DNA from: Candidatus Kuenenia stuttgartensis
Lineage (GTDB): Bacteria; Planctomycetota; Planctomycetia; Isosphaerales; Isosphaeraceae
DNA: 17,078 bases
Direction: 5' to 3'
Assembly (NCBI GenBank): GCA_945872325.1
Contig: CAMBZY010000010.1
Location: forward strand, 1-17,078
Below are positions 16,501 to 17,078 of the stretch, piece by piece. Numbering within the stretch: position 1 is the first letter of the stretch; each line of letters opens with the position of its first letter. The notes beneath the pieces are model-generated. The model ran no database searches. It saw only the letters and a program-made list of their open reading frames with translations, and was not told the DNA's origin. Both the position numbers and the translations under genes were made by a program.

Positions 16501-17077
16501 TGTGCCTGGTCGTCAGGAGATGCGTGGGCGGGTCTCAGGCCAAATGAACGTTCATGGACGTGGCAGTGACACTCGCAATATTCAAGGCCAGGGGTCCGCT
16601 GAAATTACCCAAGGCGACCTTGGCGAATTACCTGACTTTCTGCAATTCATAAAGACTCTAAACCTCTCCCCTGCCTCAAAAACCGCATTTGATTCAGCTC
16701 AGGTTGGATTCGTCATCAATAACGGAAAAACCACGTTCCAGCCAATCAAATTCCAAGGCGACGCCTTTAGCCTCGACGGCAATGGGTCCATGAGCTCACG
16801 CGGCGAACTTGATGTACACCTGAACGTGGTCTACGGTCGCGACCGAATCCATTTACCGATTCTGTCAGACGCGATCAAAGAAGCCACTGGACAGCTATTC
16901 CAGGTTCGAGTGAGTGGGACACCGAGCTTCCCGGAATTCCGGCTCGACGTTCTTCCCTCAACTTTCGGAGCACTTCGGACACTGACCGACGAGGCACCTT
17001 TAGCGAATCCCATTGGCCGTTCAGCGAACTCAGAACGACGTTCTGTGAGCGGCTTTTTAAAGGGATTGATTCCCTGA
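13580..17077 (+). CDS. Large AsmA-like envelope protein with four internal repeats
   Basis: A 1165-residue product ending one base before the window edge. A basic N-terminus precedes a single membrane segment (about residues 14-36), then a long, beta-rich region, consistent with a protein anchored in the inner membrane and reaching into the periplasm. The N-terminal part (LEISHARIRPILGECILEHL, 59-78) and the C-terminal part (about 900-1130, with GDLGELPDFLQFIKTLNLSP) fit the AsmA/YhdP/TamB superfamily, whose members are thought to move phospholipids to the outer membrane. Four related units, each with A-x-x-L-x-x-D and a downstream G-containing beta strand, start near residues 382, 507, 675 and 808. 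A proline/arginine-rich linker lies at about 618-665. It is preceded by a strong ribosome site and a palindrome and is probably its own transcript. The exact subfamily is uncertain. Confidence 0.85.
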   Translation: MPRKSLLRRLIRRIQILFFLTVILAVSLAVGAFYYVQDGDFLRQRILAEAPRFFPTSKLEISHARIRPILGECILEHLKLWQNLSVAEAITTQNNPPADPLAKTVQPQEKPSSLLPTLRLPFVRLLFDPWKMIQGDWQIQKVVVAQPALRLARDGSGKWNFDSLLANPWPMKSMGKVPTIQVVRGTLELVRNGPLNAGLGEQLHQPLPVVLRDVEMLIEPVDGTRQLRFTGSAQGIWADRVQIDGIANLDKGTLDFSGSLNGLEPGPKMLEAVAPELVTEWKKSGLSDLECNLILESATVQMINGAPRPSSYKMRADLLRGKLQRPDLPFPLNDLRATVVVKNDQIIIERAEAYHGKTVLRASGKSGFQNYRTDPLDITLYAINLQIDHRLQKVTPPQWQNFWVEYLPKGELNVAVHMIRDRPGGAIGFGVNTECRDVAICYEFFPYPIEHIWGQITWTGNTIRLGNPDKPPLEGGLRTILGNRPAAITGTIRNPGPKAEVDLVFEAENLSIDETLLNALPPDTRRVVDAFQPTGEVKAKAMITRRPPTKPGDPAIGQLDVQTTIDLIDRCSIRWSGLPYPVHNMKGRLQLHTDRWTFENISGTNGTARIRGFGKVERIGPRRAPQAPFPRRRARPQLAGVAEPIPQPKIGGTPDKPDAVKTTGSPLRTHIELHADHLPFDEQLRTSLPDVWQTTWSTLNPIGSAKVDTLIDIDPSKNLNLNQITIIPDAETRLNLVVQKRTPAGEPVRKPLELSLDQVQGQFVSTNGKVAMSDVEFQFRNSKVTIQNGEVVLQGNGQFDLWTKSLEARDLHLDAGLRQKMSPVMSQFARRLDDGRALTFRSDLRLGWSGKDSDPTWCRWENGLIILNGNSFDAGWQLKNLQGQVENVSGHFDGYDLSLDGLISLDSMSVKGMPLNQLSAPIRVEKGIVDLPSIQATVLGGQTYGNLKVQIEQEPQFDGGLKLVGLDLANYARTVPGRQEMRGRVSGQMNVHGRGSDTRNIQGQGSAEITQGDLGELPDFLQFIKTLNLSPASKTAFDSAQVGFVINNGKTTFQPIKFQGDAFSLDGNGSMSSRGELDVHLNVVYGRDRIHLPILSDAIKEATGQLFQVRVSGTPSFPEFRLDVLPSTFGALRTLTDEAPLANPIGRSANSERRSVSGFLKGLIP

Positions 17078-17078
17078 G

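Noticed and set aside
1..17078. tRNA, rRNA, CRISPR array, insertion sequence or toxin-antitoxin pair
   Set aside because: No cloverleaf, regularly spaced repeat, transposase motif or paired small genes were recognised by eye on either strand.

Overview
The window looks like a piece of a Planctomycetota chromosome. The strongest sign is the window-edge gene at 1-781 on the minus strand, whose product is a DUF1501 protein with a twin-arginine leader; such proteins are especially abundant in planctomycetes. A Tat-exported sugar phosphate isomerase-like TIM-barrel protein, frequent GTG/TTG starts, weak or absent Shine-Dalgarno sequences and a large AsmA-like protein (implying an outer membrane) agree with this. 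The genus cannot be fixed from the sequence alone.

Layout. (1) 1-3529 is an accessory-looking stretch. It holds the 5' part of the DUF1501 gene (minus), a decayed fragment of a type I restriction endonuclease-like gene (about 889-1107, plus, with an internal TAG), a terminator hairpin, the TIM-barrel isomerase-like gene (minus) and an intact DUF1016/YhcG-type PD-(D/E)XK nuclease gene (plus). (2) 3577-6696 is a minus-strand pair: a STAS-domain anti-sigma-factor antagonist followed by mutS, with an inverted repeat in the gap. (3) 6697-7390 is a divergent intergenic region of about 690 bp with no gene. (4) 7391-9549 is a plus-strand run: an RraA-family protein, a lipoprotein that resembles the DUF6174 family and overlaps it by four bases, then a class I SAM-dependent methyltransferase. 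(5) 9561-10517 is a second, unrelated methyltransferase with a zinc-ribbon-like N-terminus on the minus strand. It converges on the first, and one perfect inverted repeat covers both stop codons. (6) 10639-17077 is plus strand: tilS, a GT-C/PMT-like membrane glycosyltransferase coupled to it through TGATG, and a 1165-residue AsmA-like protein that ends one base before the window edge.

How the genes fit together. Two housekeeping functions are certain: mismatch repair (MutS) and tRNA-Ile lysidinylation (TilS). Several envelope genes are present: the AsmA-like protein, the membrane glycosyltransferase, the lipoprotein and the two Tat-leader proteins. The restriction-endonuclease remnant and the DUF1016 nuclease, about 1.3 kb apart on the same strand, suggest an eroded defence or restriction insertion, but no complete defence system is visible. 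I did not find a convincing new multi-gene system. The points most worth checking are the hsdR-like remnant with its neighbouring nuclease, the four-copy repeat in the AsmA-like protein, the stop-codon-spanning palindrome, and the palindrome in front of tilS. No tRNA, rRNA, CRISPR array, insertion sequence or origin was recognised.
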